From assembly GCA_963169355.1 (NCBI GenBank), contig CAUJCR010000001.1:62001-126000 (forward strand): 64,000 nucleotides of DNA, read 5' to 3'. The notes under the pieces were generated by a model, which was given only the letters and a program-made list of their open reading frames with translations, had not been told where the DNA came from and searched no databases. A program made the translations under genes and the position numbers. Of this stretch, positions 26,698-34,912 are shown one piece after another. Position 1 is the stretch's first letter, and each line of letters opens with the position of its first letter. Source of the stretch: Bacteroidota bacterium. GTDB taxonomy: Bacteria; Bacteroidota; Bacteroidia; B-17B0; Aurantibacillaceae.

Positions 26698-28569
26698 TCA
26701 CTCTTTTACAACTTTAATTGTTTTTCTTGCATTATCAGTAACAATATCAAGGAAGTACATTCCAGATGGTAAACCAACTAAACTTACTTCTTTTTGTTTT
26801 TGATTTTCTAATATTAAGACACCATTTAGAGTCATAACAGAAATTGATTTAATATTTTCATTAGATTCAACGATAACTTTATCTGTGGTAGGATTCGGCT
26901 GTACTTTAATATTTTGAAAATAATCTGAATCCATACTTCGTATAATACTCTTATGTTTCAAATAACTAACATCTGGCGCATTTTTATCTTCTGTCCAGAT
27001 GAACCCTTCTGTAAAGCCATTTACGGTTCTATGAGGCCCTGACTGTGAGACTACATAAGATATTTGATTCCATGGACAATATGTATTCCATGTTCCCCTT
27101 GTTATACGATATAGTTTTCCCAATGGAAACTGTCCTACATTTGGAGTTGAAATACAACTACCTGTACAATTTACATTAGCTACTCCTGTATACCCTCCAA
27201 AATAGTTTATAGCTAGAGGCCACCAACAGCAAGGATTTGGATTTATACCCTGACCTGAATTTGTACCACTCACACCTGTATATGTATTTGGGTTAATACT
27301 GGTTTGAATAACCTCTTCAACAGACCATACGTGACCAAAACCAGGAACTGTATTTGCATTTAAAGACATAGGAGTGCAATCGACTGTATAAAAATTATCC
27401 ATTGGATTTGCATGTGTATTTCGTATAAAATCTGGGTCATTTTGGAAAACAGATACAAGAACTTGATCTGATTTAGCACATCCTGTTGCAGTTTCTGTTT
27501 GGGTTAATGTGTAAATTCCTGGCGAACATACAGATTGTTGAGGGGTAGTAACGCCATTACTCCATGACCAAGTAGAAGTAACAAGATCTTGCATTGATGG
27601 AACACTTCCGATTGTACCGCAAGAACCAGAGCATAAGTTAAGATCAGCGCCTGCATTTGTAGTAGGTCCGCATGAATAATAAATCACTTTTGTTGTTTCC
27701 TTCCATACTAAACAGTTATTCTGAATGGCAAGTTTTATTCTATAATATTTATTACACGGTGGCGTTGGAAAAGTATAAGAACCTGGATTACCAGATACCC
27801 ATTGTGAATAAGAATATCCTCCACTAACAATATTAGAATTTACATCACACTCAGCCATCTCCCAGTAATGATTAGTAACAGATGCAGGTATAGCAGAACC
27901 AATAAATTGTAAAGGTAAGCCTGCGCAATAATTTGCATTTGCATTAAAAGATGGCACGGGTGTATTATTGTATACTAATGTTATAAAACCTTTCAATAAT
28001 AATCCAGTCCATGTAGGCTGATTAGAGGTTCCTTGCCACGGATTATTAGTTGTAAACACTATTAAAGTGTTACTACCAACAGTAACTGGAATATTAACCG
28101 ATTGATTTGTTACCATTGTTGTACTAGTAGCATTATAAAAACCAATATCAGTTCCGTTAAGTTGAATTTTGTTAACCATATTATCAGCTCCCATTTTTTC
28201 TAAAGTCATTACAGCACTGCTTATGCTTCCGCAGTTAGTATTAAATATCATACGATATTGATAAGACCCCATAGCAACCTTTTCTGCCTGATTACTTGAG
28301 TTAATAGAAGGTGATATCCACTTTGCCCCGCTTACTTGTGGCCATTGGGAAACGGGACTACTATCTAAAAAACCATCCATACATTTAATACTAACAAAAC
28401 TTGTTGATCCAGGTACCTTTACCATCCATGTATCATCATTAGCGCCAGTAGTTAATAGATTCGTAGTACCATTTTGTTTACCAGTTGTTAAGTCAATTGT
28501 TGTTTGTGAAGCCAGAATATTAACATTAGCGACTAAAAAACACAATGCACTCAATAAGTTATTTTTCAT
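26698..28569 (-). CDS. Secreted T9SS-sorted protein of unknown function
   Basis: 623 residues with an N-terminal signal peptide (about 1-22, ending ILASQ). There are paired cysteines throughout and a region like PKD/gliding-associated adhesins around CAGLPLQFIGSAIPASVTNH. At about 545-623 a type A sorting domain follows: VQPNPTTDKVIVES, then VMTLNGVLILE and LPSGMYFLDIV. The T9SS would move it across the outer membrane and either attach it or release it. No catalytic motif is recognised. It is probably monocistronic, with its own promoter and terminator. Confidence 0.8.
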   Translation of the reverse strand: MKNNLLSALCFLVANVNILASQTTIDLTTGKQNGTTNLLTTGANDDTWMVKVPGSTSFVSIKCMDGFLDSSPVSQWPQVSGAKWISPSINSSNQAEKVAMGSYQYRMIFNTNCGSISSAVMTLEKMGADNMVNKIQLNGTDIGFYNATSTTMVTNQSVNIPVTVGSNTLIVFTTNNPWQGTSNQPTWTGLLLKGFITLVYNNTPVPSFNANANYCAGLPLQFIGSAIPASVTNHYWEMAECDVNSNIVSGGYSYSQWVSGNPGSYTFPTPPCNKYYRIKLAIQNNCLVWKETTKVIYYSCGPTTNAGADLNLCSGSCGTIGSVPSMQDLVTSTWSWSNGVTTPQQSVCSPGIYTLTQTETATGCAKSDQVLVSVFQNDPDFIRNTHANPMDNFYTVDCTPMSLNANTVPGFGHVWSVEEVIQTSINPNTYTGVSGTNSGQGINPNPCCWWPLAINYFGGYTGVANVNCTGSCISTPNVGQFPLGKLYRITRGTWNTYCPWNQISYVVSQSGPHRTVNGFTEGFIWTEDKNAPDVSYLKHKSIIRSMDSDYFQNIKVQPNPTTDKVIVESNENIKSISVMTLNGVLILENQKQKEVSLVGLPSGMYFLDIVTDNARKTIKVVKE

Positions 28570-28592
28570 AATTTTCTAATTTTAAATTCTGT

Positions 28593-28623
28593 TAAAAGTA
28601 AGAAAAAAAGAAATCGCCGTCAA
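28593..28623 (-). promoter_or_regulatory. Candidate promoter of the 623-aa T9SS protein gene
   Basis: On the minus strand TTG (28623-28621) and TACTTTTA (28600-28593) are 20 bp apart, a near match to TTG-N19-TAnnTTTG. The start codon follows about 24 nt later at 28569. Confidence 0.45.
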
Positions 28624-28687
28624 ATTCTGGGGATAAATTATATTTGTAAGAAAATTTAAGATTATCGAAAAGGGTTTAATATAGAAG

Positions 28688-28900
28688 ATATTTCCATTAG
28701 AGTTAGTGGAGTGTTTTGAGATTACAGAATATCGTGAATTATGTTCAGTACAAAATAAATTGGAGTATATCGTTATCGATTTTACTGCGCACAATGAATT
28801 ACCCAATGGTTATAGTTTTGAGGATTATGAAACGAAAGATCTTAAGTCATCAAAGCTTATACAAGACTTCCGATGTAATACCAGTTGCAAGGTTAATTAA
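28688..28900 (+). pseudogene. Possible gene fragment, function unknown
   Basis: A plus-strand frame without a convincing start reads KIFPLELVECFEITEYRELC..., with EYIVIDFTAHNELPNGYSFEDYET in the middle, and ends at a TAA at 28898-28900. The composition (Asp/Glu/Tyr-rich, ordered hydrophobic pattern) looks like real coding sequence, but it is short, has an in-frame stop just before it, and its end overlaps the 3' end of the opposite-strand secreted protein gene. I do not recognise the family. It may be a remnant brought in by the same event that cut that gene short. Confidence 0.3.
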
Positions 28901-29326
28901 TAAACCCCAGTTTAATGTTTGATTGGTAGGCCCCATACTGGTGTTAATATCAAAATTAACAGCTACTGTGTAAATACCAGCTACCGTAGGTGTTCCACTA
29001 ATATTTAAACAAGCACTCGCGCCGCCTGGAAAATTACCATTGGCAGGGTTTGTCGAATAAGTTAACCCTGCTGGTAAGCCATTTACTGCCGAAATGGTTG
29101 CATCAGTTAATGTAATCATTCCTCCCATTACAGAAGTAGCAATGGTAAAGTTAATATCGGTACTATAAGCAGTACCAGCAGTACCATTTGGAAGTGCCGT
29201 GTTTTCTGATGGCACAGCACAATAGCCTATTGTATTTGTTGAACATGCTGGACCAATCACACATTGAGCCGATAATTGTTGAAAGCCACTTGCTAAAATA
29301 GCAACAGATAGTAATAGTTTTTTCAT
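28850..29326 (-). CDS. Short secreted protein, probably lacking its T9SS sorting domain
   Basis: 158 residues with a clear signal peptide (hydrophobic 4-20, cleavage near LSAQ). The body is an immunoglobulin/putative-Ig-like domain typical of Bacteroidota cargo, with SAVNGLPAGLTYSTNPANGNFPGG... and SACLNISGTPTVAGIYTVAV. The protein stops at LATGITSEVLYKL, just where such proteins normally continue through a TGI-x-E linker into the sorting domain. I infer a 3' truncation; the downstream DNA is open in the opposite strand instead. It may be inactive or secreted only to the periplasm. Confidence 0.6.
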   Translation of the reverse strand: MKKLLLSVAILASGFQQLSAQCVIGPACSTNTIGYCAVPSENTALPNGTAGTAYSTDINFTIATSVMGGMITLTDATISAVNGLPAGLTYSTNPANGNFPGGASACLNISGTPTVAGIYTVAVNFDINTSMGPTNQTLNWGLLINLATGITSEVLYKL

Positions 29327-29423
29327 AGAGTATATTTTAAAATTTAGTCTATTACTCTCAAATTTTATACCATACTATTCTTATTACTATTGAAGGAAAG
29401 TACTAATATGATTTAGCTACTTC

Positions 29424-29455
29424 AACACAGATTGTGCATTATAGCAAACTATAAT
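29424..29455. repeat. Possible solo end of the dispersed palindromic repeat
   Basis: AACACAGATTGTGCATTATAGC resembles the terminal inverted repeat of copies A and B (AACACAGACTATGCATTAGC and AACCCAGATTGTGC) but no element interior follows. It lies just beyond the arsC stop. Confidence 0.4.
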
Positions 29456-29463
29456 TTATTTTT

Positions 29464-29823
29464 TTACTTTTTTCTGTTTACTAAATCAATCACTAATTCT
29501 GGTGGTCGCCCCACTACAGCCTTGTATCCATCTATCACAATGGGACGCTCTATCAAGGTTGGATTCTCTAATAATATTTGAATCCATTCTTCATTGGTAA
29601 ATTTTTTGTCCTTAAATTTTTTTAAATACAATTCTTCTTTCTTACGAACGATATCAATTGCCTTTACACCTAACTTTGATAAAATATCTTTTAACTCTTT
29701 CTTCGTTAGGCTTTCTTTAAGGTATTCCTTAATTTCTATTTCGCAGCTCTCGCCTTCTAATAAGCTGAGAGCTTCTCTGCACTTGCTACAACGTGGGTTG
29801 TATAATATTTGTACTTTAGCCAT
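29464..29823 (-). CDS. ArsC-family (glutaredoxin-type) arsenate reductase-like protein
   Basis: 119 residues with a thioredoxin fold. NPRCSKC places Cys12 as the nucleophile. The three arginines of the R773 ArsC active site are kept: Arg60 in DIVRKKE, Arg93 in ERPIV and Arg106 in VGRPPE. That argues for arsenate reductase chemistry rather than the redox-sensing Spx role, though an extra Cys15 makes a CxxC pair as in Spx. It lies 24 bp after prfB on the same strand and is probably co-transcribed. No ars efflux genes are near, so a detoxification role is not certain. Confidence 0.8.
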   Translation of the reverse strand: MAKVQILYNPRCSKCREALSLLEGESCEIEIKEYLKESLTKKELKDILSKLGVKAIDIVRKKEELYLKKFKDKKFTNEEWIQILLENPTLIERPIVIDGYKAVVGRPPELVIDLVNRKK

Positions 29824-29847
29824 TTTAGTTTAGTATTTTTTATTTTT

Positions 29848-30940
29848 CTATTTTCGTTTACCCTGACTCATTAAAAAGTTTTTAATTAACTCATCAATTT
29901 CACCATCTAATACGCTTTCTGCATCCGTAATTTTTAACTCCGTGCGATGATCGTTTACCATTTTATACGGATGCAACACGTAACTTCTAATTTGTGAGCC
30001 CCACTCTATTTTCATTTTTCCGTCTTCTATGGCATCACGCGTTTCGTTGCGTTTACGTAATTCTAATTCATATAACTGCGAACGTAACATTTGCATCGCT
30101 CTCTCTCGGTTTCCTAATTGCGAACGCTCTACTTGGCACACTACCACAATACCAGTGGGCTTGTGTGTTAATTGCACTTTCGATTCTACTTTGTTTACGT
30201 TTTGCCCGCCTGCGCCACCACTTCGCGAGGTAGTCATTTCTATATCGTTGGGATGAATATTAATTTCAATGGTATCATCTACCACCGGATACACATACAC
30301 CGAAGCAAAAGAGGTGTGGCGCTTGGCATTACTATCAAACGGGCTAATACGCACCAAACGATGTACGCCATTTTCTCCTTTCAAATTTCCGTAGGCATAC
30401 TCGCCATCAATTTGTATAGATACCGATTTAATGCCCGCCACATCGCCATCTTGGCGATCTAGTTCCATAAGCTTAAATCCTTTTTTCTCTGCCCACATCA
30501 TATACATGCGCTCTAAAATACTTGCCCAATCACAACTTTCGGTTCCTCCTGCTCCAGCATTTATTTGTAAAACACAACTCAAGGCATCGTCGGGTGAGTT
30601 AAGCATATTCTTAAACTCCACATCCTCTAATACCTTTAAAGCGGCTTTGTACAATTCTTCTACATCTTGTTCGGTAGCTTCTTCGGCTTTGTAAAACTCG
30701 TACATTGTATCTAAATCATTAACCGCATTGGTTAATTCATCATAAGCTTGCACCCATGTTTTACGCGACTTTACTTCTTTTAAAACCGCTTCGGCTTTCT
30801 TGGAATCGTTCCAAAAGTTTGGATCAAGTGTTTTTTCTTCTAGTTCTTGTAACTCGTGTTTCTTCTTATCATAGTCAAAGAAACCCCTTCAGAGCAGCAT
30901 ATCGCTCATGAAGGTCTTTATATTGTTCGCTTGTAAACAT
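29848..30940 (-). CDS. prfB: Peptide chain release factor 2, with programmed +1 frameshift
   Basis: Two frames make one protein of about 363 residues. Translation starts at the ATG at 30940 ([21 protein letters not shown], 21 codons) and meets an in-frame TGA at 30877-30875. Skipping one base at CTT-TGA-C restores a frame that runs to 29848. The downstream part has the RF2 recognition motif SPFD, the catalytic GGAGGQ loop and a standard C-terminus. A Shine-Dalgarno-like AAGGGG (30889-30884) precedes the slip site, as in E. coli. RF2 reads UAA and UGA, so low RF2 favours the shift and raises its own synthesis. An internal GTG at 30753 would give an N-terminally truncated product and should not be used as the start. 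Confidence 0.95.
30874..30889 (-). promoter_or_regulatory. Programmed frameshift signal in prfB
   Basis: On the minus strand the order is AAGGGG, TTT, CTT TGA C. It has the elements of the conserved RF2 signal: an internal Shine-Dalgarno-like sequence, a slippery CTT and a UGA stop with C after it. Confidence 0.9.
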
Positions 30941-31038
30941 GTAGCGAAATTATCATTTAATTATGACATACAAAAACAGTCTGGCTATTTTATACCAAAT
31001 ATAATTAAGAAAAAGTAGCATTGTGAATGACAGAACCT

Positions 31039-32352
31039 TTAGCGATGTTCAATAATTACTTTTTCACAAAACAAAACATCTTGTTGTGTTAAAACAAAAT
31101 AATACAATCCGTTTGCTAGATTTTTGGTATCAAATGAATATTCGCTCCCATCAATATCTTTGAATTCTTTTACAATTTGTCCGAATGAATTGTACAAAAC
31201 CAAAGTAGCATGTGTTATTTCTTTTGTAAATTTAATGACTGCTTTATCTTGTATTGGGTTTGAAACAATAAACCACTTATGGTCGTTCCTTAATTCGTTA
31301 ATACCAACTGTAGAACAATAAGGATTACTATTTAAAGTTCCTGTTAAAATTAAATTTGCATTCGACCATAGATTATTTCTATTGGCAACTGCCGAATTTA
31401 ACGTAGCCGTCATGCGGTTTACCTGCCCTTGGGTAAACATGGTATAACAATACGAGTAGTTCATAAAATTCTGTACATTATCAATATAACCACAAGTAGA
31501 AAGGTATAAATTAGTGCATCCAATAGAGCCTTTTGTAGGTGGTGTATCTGCCACATAATCATCTCCGGTACAATACATTCCTACATCAAAACTATATCCC
31601 CACACATGTAATAAGTTTAAATAATGCCCCATTTCATGCGATAAAATTCTGCCAAAGGCGGCTTGATAAGGTCCGCCACTACCAAACCGACCAACACAAT
31701 CATGTCGTATTAATATCCCATCTACATTTGGATTTGCATTAGCAAACACAGGTCCATAAGCATAACCTTGCACTCCTGCTATTCCGCCTATAATATCTAA
31801 TGAATCAACCACCCAAATATTAAGGTATTGAGATGGTGGCCATTGATTAATCTTAGAAGAATCATTGGCGCTATATGTAAGAGGTGTAAGATAACGATTA
31901 ATTCCCGATGTTGGATTTCCGCTTGGATCTATAGTAGCTAATCTAAATTCTATTCCTGCACTAGCAGCAATAGATGTAAAGGTGCTAATTGTATAAATGG
32001 TATCGGCATTTTTCTTTCCAAAATCTTCATTAAGCAATGTAATTGCATCACATATTTGAGCATCCGAAATGTTTTGAATTCCGTTATCGTGCAATACATG
32101 AAAAACAACAGGAATTATATAGTTAGTTGATGAACTTTTTGATAAGGATTTGTTTTGTATATACTGTGCTAATTCATCTTCATATTTTGTTTCTTGTTGG
32201 CTTAACTCTGGGAACTGCTCTATCGCCTGTTGGTGTTTATAATCAAATAAACAAGGTACATCTTGCGCTTTTGCTAAGCTACCAAGCAATATAATGTTTA
32301 TAAAAAATACGAAGCTTTGATATGTTTCTAAACAGTGTATTCTTATATTCAT
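31039..32352 (-). CDS. M43-family (pappalysin-like) zinc metalloprotease with T9SS sorting domain
   Basis: 437 residues with an N-terminal hydrophobic signal (about 12-29). The catalytic motif HEMGHYLNLLH (about 241-251) is the extended metzincin site of cytophagalysin-type M43 enzymes. The Met-turn lies in QNFMNYSYCYTMFTQGQ (about 295-311). Disulfide-type cysteines surround the active site. A type A sorting domain (about 360-437) has VSNPIQDKAVIKFT and LANGLYYFVL. It is thus an exported protease, attached to the cell surface or released; the substrate is unknown. Confidence 0.88.
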   Translation of the reverse strand: MNIRIHCLETYQSFVFFINIILLGSLAKAQDVPCLFDYKHQQAIEQFPELSQQETKYEDELAQYIQNKSLSKSSSTNYIIPVVFHVLHDNGIQNISDAQICDAITLLNEDFGKKNADTIYTISTFTSIAASAGIEFRLATIDPSGNPTSGINRYLTPLTYSANDSSKINQWPPSQYLNIWVVDSLDIIGGIAGVQGYAYGPVFANANPNVDGILIRHDCVGRFGSGGPYQAAFGRILSHEMGHYLNLLHVWGYSFDVGMYCTGDDYVADTPPTKGSIGCTNLYLSTCGYIDNVQNFMNYSYCYTMFTQGQVNRMTATLNSAVANRNNLWSNANLILTGTLNSNPYCSTVGINELRNDHKWFIVSNPIQDKAVIKFTKEITHATLVLYNSFGQIVKEFKDIDGSEYSFDTKNLANGLYYFVLTQQDVLFCEKVIIEHR

Positions 32353-32413
32353 AAATCGAATATACTAAATTATAGTTATATAATTGATATAATCTAAGTC
32401 AATTTCAATGCCT

Positions 32414-33229
32414 TCATATTGGCGCCTCATCATACTTTAAAAAAAGGAAATAAGTAATGAGCATTAATATTCCAAAACTAAAAATACCCATAGCAAAAGC
32501 AATTAACAGATGTTGTGTAAAGCCAAAGGCTAAGATGTACAACTTTGTGCGTGGCAACCAAACTAAAACAGGAAAGCATAATTGGTATATTATCGTTAAA
32601 TAATTAATAATAACCCACAACACAAAAGGAATGGATACCAACAAAGCATTGGAGTATTCTGGAATTTGAATGGTATCATAAACCGCTGTTCCACTCAACC
32701 ACGAGGCATCTAACAATTTATAAAGCCCTGCTAAAAAATACGCTAAGCACACTTGAATTTTAATAGCCACAAGCCCCACATTGTGAAACACCGTTTTAAA
32801 AGTATGCTGCGTTTTTTTTGAGGTTAAAAACACATTAAACAATAATAATTGATTTAATAAATAATCGCCGCCCGTGAGTGTTGGATATAAAAAATAAGAC
32901 ACATTCAATACCACATACCAAAGCAAGGCATTTGTTACATAGTTAGACAAACGAAATAAACCCAACAAACTTAGTAAAGCCATAAGAGCAATACTTACGG
33001 CGCCTAGCACTGGAGTGTAAAAATTATTTAACGCATACGAGGCATTTTGTAAAACATCGGTAAACTGAACGTGATGATATATAAACGACTCGTTTGAAAA
33101 CAACTCATCGAAAAAATAAACGTAAGTAATTGCCTTGTAAATTAAAAATAAATACAAAGCCTTACGAAACCAATTCACCTCAACGAGTTGGTTTTGCCTA
33201 TTAAAAAAATATGTGGATATTTTATTCAA
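32414..33229 (-). CDS. HTTM-domain membrane protein
   Basis: 271 residues with about six transmembrane helices. WFRKALYLFLIYKAITYVYFFDE at the N-terminus and AYFLAGLYKLLDASWLSGTAVYDTI (about 169-193) are typical of the HTTM (horizontally transferred transmembrane) domain, shared with the membrane part of vitamin K-dependent gamma-carboxylase. The carboxylase's C-terminal domain is absent, so the protein is HTTM alone. Its start overlaps the upstream gene's stop by 4 bp, so the two proteins are made together. The function of stand-alone HTTM proteins is not established. Confidence 0.75.
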   Translation of the reverse strand: MNKISTYFFNRQNQLVEVNWFRKALYLFLIYKAITYVYFFDELFSNESFIYHHVQFTDVLQNASYALNNFYTPVLGAVSIALMALLSLLGLFRLSNYVTNALLWYVVLNVSYFLYPTLTGGDYLLNQLLLFNVFLTSKKTQHTFKTVFHNVGLVAIKIQVCLAYFLAGLYKLLDASWLSGTAVYDTIQIPEYSNALLVSIPFVLWVIINYLTIIYQLCFPVLVWLPRTKLYILAFGFTQHLLIAFAMGIFSFGILMLITYFLFLKYDEAPI

Positions 33230-33768
33230 TAAATACTTAATTGTTTAAGATAGCAAGCGCTTTGTTCTATTTTATGGCGTTTCACAATCATAATTTCATA
33301 AGGTGTTTGAGAAGGTAAATTCTTATACATTTTTAGGTATTGCCTTACCGAATAATCAAGCACCTTAAATGAGTTTTTATTTGGCAATGCTTCCAACACA
33401 ACAGAAGAATCACGCATGTCGTACACCACCTGATGTAAGTTGCTAGAAAATAGCAACACCAAAGCATCTCTGCCAGAACACGGATTTTTTCGTCGCTTGA
33501 TGTATTCTTGCTGAAGTATATCTTCCCAAGCACTCCAGGTTTGCTGTTGTTTAAATCGCACCAATAAACAATGCTCATTTTTTGGACCCGGTACAAATAA
33601 ATTCCAATTTTGATGAAATATTGGAAATGTATAGCGTTGGGCAATTGTCATTATCTTTGCAGTGTCATTTGATAAATAACGAGAACCATACAAGGCTATC
33701 CAAAAAAAATGCCCTACCAAACACACGAGAATTACAATGGTTATATTTTTTTTGGTAGCCGTAGTCAT
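33226..33768 (-). CDS. Membrane-anchored partner of the HTTM protein (DUF5819-like)
   Basis: 180 residues with one N-terminal membrane helix (about 9-26) followed by an extracytoplasmic domain. The motif FPIFHQNWNLFVPGP (about 49-63) resembles the Q-x-W-x-L-F-A-P-x-P signature of DUF5819 proteins, which are often encoded beside HTTM genes. The rest (Cys97, a QVVYDMRD segment, basic C-terminus) is not recognised. The 4-bp overlap with the HTTM gene indicates coupled expression. The family assignment is from the motif and context only. Confidence 0.55.
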   Translation of the reverse strand: MTTATKKNITIVILVCLVGHFFWIALYGSRYLSNDTAKIMTIAQRYTFPIFHQNWNLFVPGPKNEHCLLVRFKQQQTWSAWEDILQQEYIKRRKNPCSGRDALVLLFSSNLHQVVYDMRDSSVVLEALPNKNSFKVLDYSVRQYLKMYKNLPSQTPYEIMIVKRHKIEQSACYLKQLSIY

Positions 33769-33895
33769 AAGTAAAACAAATATAGTAAATGAGTTTATAT
33801 AAAATCATAAAATTAGGGTTACTTGTTATCGCATTTTGGTATTAATCCATACATTTACCACACTTTTTTTAAAAACAAATAAACAACAACTATAC

Positions 33896-34756
33896 ATGAA
33901 AACAATTAAAATTTTTATTACAGCCGCATTTTTTGCTGCTATTTCTATGGTTTCACCATCTTGTGGAAGTTCCGAGAAAGAAGCCAATCCATTAGCCGAT
34001 AGTTTATCGATGGTAAACGGCGAATTAAATGGTCAGTTAAGCGAAAAAGAAAAAGCCTTACAAGAATTTGTAAACTCATTTAACGAAATACAAGAAAACC
34101 TAAATGCCATTAAAGAAAAAGAAAAAATTGTTACTGCTCAATCTCAAAGTGGCGATGTAAAAAGCAAAGAAGAAACCATTCAGGCTGATATTCAAGCTAT
34201 TTACGATTTATTAGCAAAAAACAAAAACCGCATTGCTTCTTTAAGCAAAAAATTAAAGAAAGCTAACTCTAAAATTGATGGCTTAGAAGAAATGATTGCA
34301 AATTTACAAGCACAAATTGACTCGAAAGACAATGAAATTGCCGACCTAAAATCTCAATTGGAGGCTAAAAACATTGAGTTGAGTAATATTGTAATGAACC
34401 TAGAAACTATAGAAGCAGAAAGTGAAGCTAAAACTGAAAAAATGAACACCGTATATTATGCCTTTGGTACAGCTAAAGAACTAAAAGAAAAAAATGTGAT
34501 AACCAAAGAAGGTGGTTTTATTGGCTTAGGTAAATCAACCAAAATGAAAGAAGATTTTAATAAAGATTATTTCACTAAAATAGATGCACAACAAGTAACC
34601 TCAATTAATATTGGAGCTAAAAAAGCCAAAGTAATTACGACTCATCCTAGTAGTTCTTATAAATTAGTAGGCGATAAATCTGTTGAAAAAATTGAAATCC
34701 TAAACCCAGATGATTTCTGGTCGGCTTCAAAATATTTAGTAATTATTACTGAATAA
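33896..34756 (+). CDS. Coiled-coil lipoprotein of unknown function
   Basis: The ATG at 33896 is chosen because it gives an immediate lipoprotein signal with SPSC (Cys22) after a hydrophobic stretch; an in-frame TTG 60 bp upstream would bury it. The mature 286-aa part has a long heptad-rich coiled coil (about 40-190; Lys/Glu/Leu/Ile repeats such as IASLSKKLKKANSKIDGLEEM). A small C-terminal domain (about 200-286) follows, with VYYAFGTAKELKEKNVITKEGG. It is probably attached to the outer membrane facing the periplasm. This layout recurs in Bacteroidota proteins of unknown role. It has its own terminator at 34775. Confidence 0.75.
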   Translation: MKTIKIFITAAFFAAISMVSPSCGSSEKEANPLADSLSMVNGELNGQLSEKEKALQEFVNSFNEIQENLNAIKEKEKIVTAQSQSGDVKSKEETIQADIQAIYDLLAKNKNRIASLSKKLKKANSKIDGLEEMIANLQAQIDSKDNEIADLKSQLEAKNIELSNIVMNLETIEAESEAKTEKMNTVYYAFGTAKELKEKNVITKEGGFIGLGKSTKMKEDFNKDYFTKIDAQQVTSINIGAKKAKVITTHPSSSYKLVGDKSVEKIEILNPDDFWSASKYLVIITE

Positions 34757-34774
34757 GCACCTATTTAAAAATCC

Positions 34775-34805
34775 CAAAAAAAGCCCGAATGTTCGGGCTT
34801 TTTTT
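34775..34805. terminator. Bidirectional rho-independent terminator
   Basis: AAAAAAGCCCGAA, TG, TTCGGGCTTTTTT, 19 bp after the lipoprotein stop. Confidence 0.92.
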
Positions 34806-34851
34806 ATGAGATAAACTCTCGTTTATTGTCATTTTGTCATTATTTTGGTAT

Positions 34852-34867
34852 TGGTACAGCCTTTGCC
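34852..34867 (+). promoter_or_regulatory. Candidate sigma-54 promoter of htpG
   Basis: TGGTACAGCCTTTGCC matches the -24/-12 consensus TGGYACRNNNNTTGCW at all fixed positions but the last. It lies about 45 nt before the htpG ATG, which fits a normal leader. No TTG-N19-TAnnTTTG promoter is as good in this gap. Whether the genome encodes RpoN is unknown. Confidence 0.5.
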
Positions 34868-34912
34868 TATATAGGCACTAGAAATTAATTAACCATAAAA
34901 ATAGATTGAATT

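Noticed and set aside
29994-30694. Several plus-strand frames opposite prfB
   Set aside because: They lie over the SPF and GGQ regions of RF2 and have no domain or start signal.
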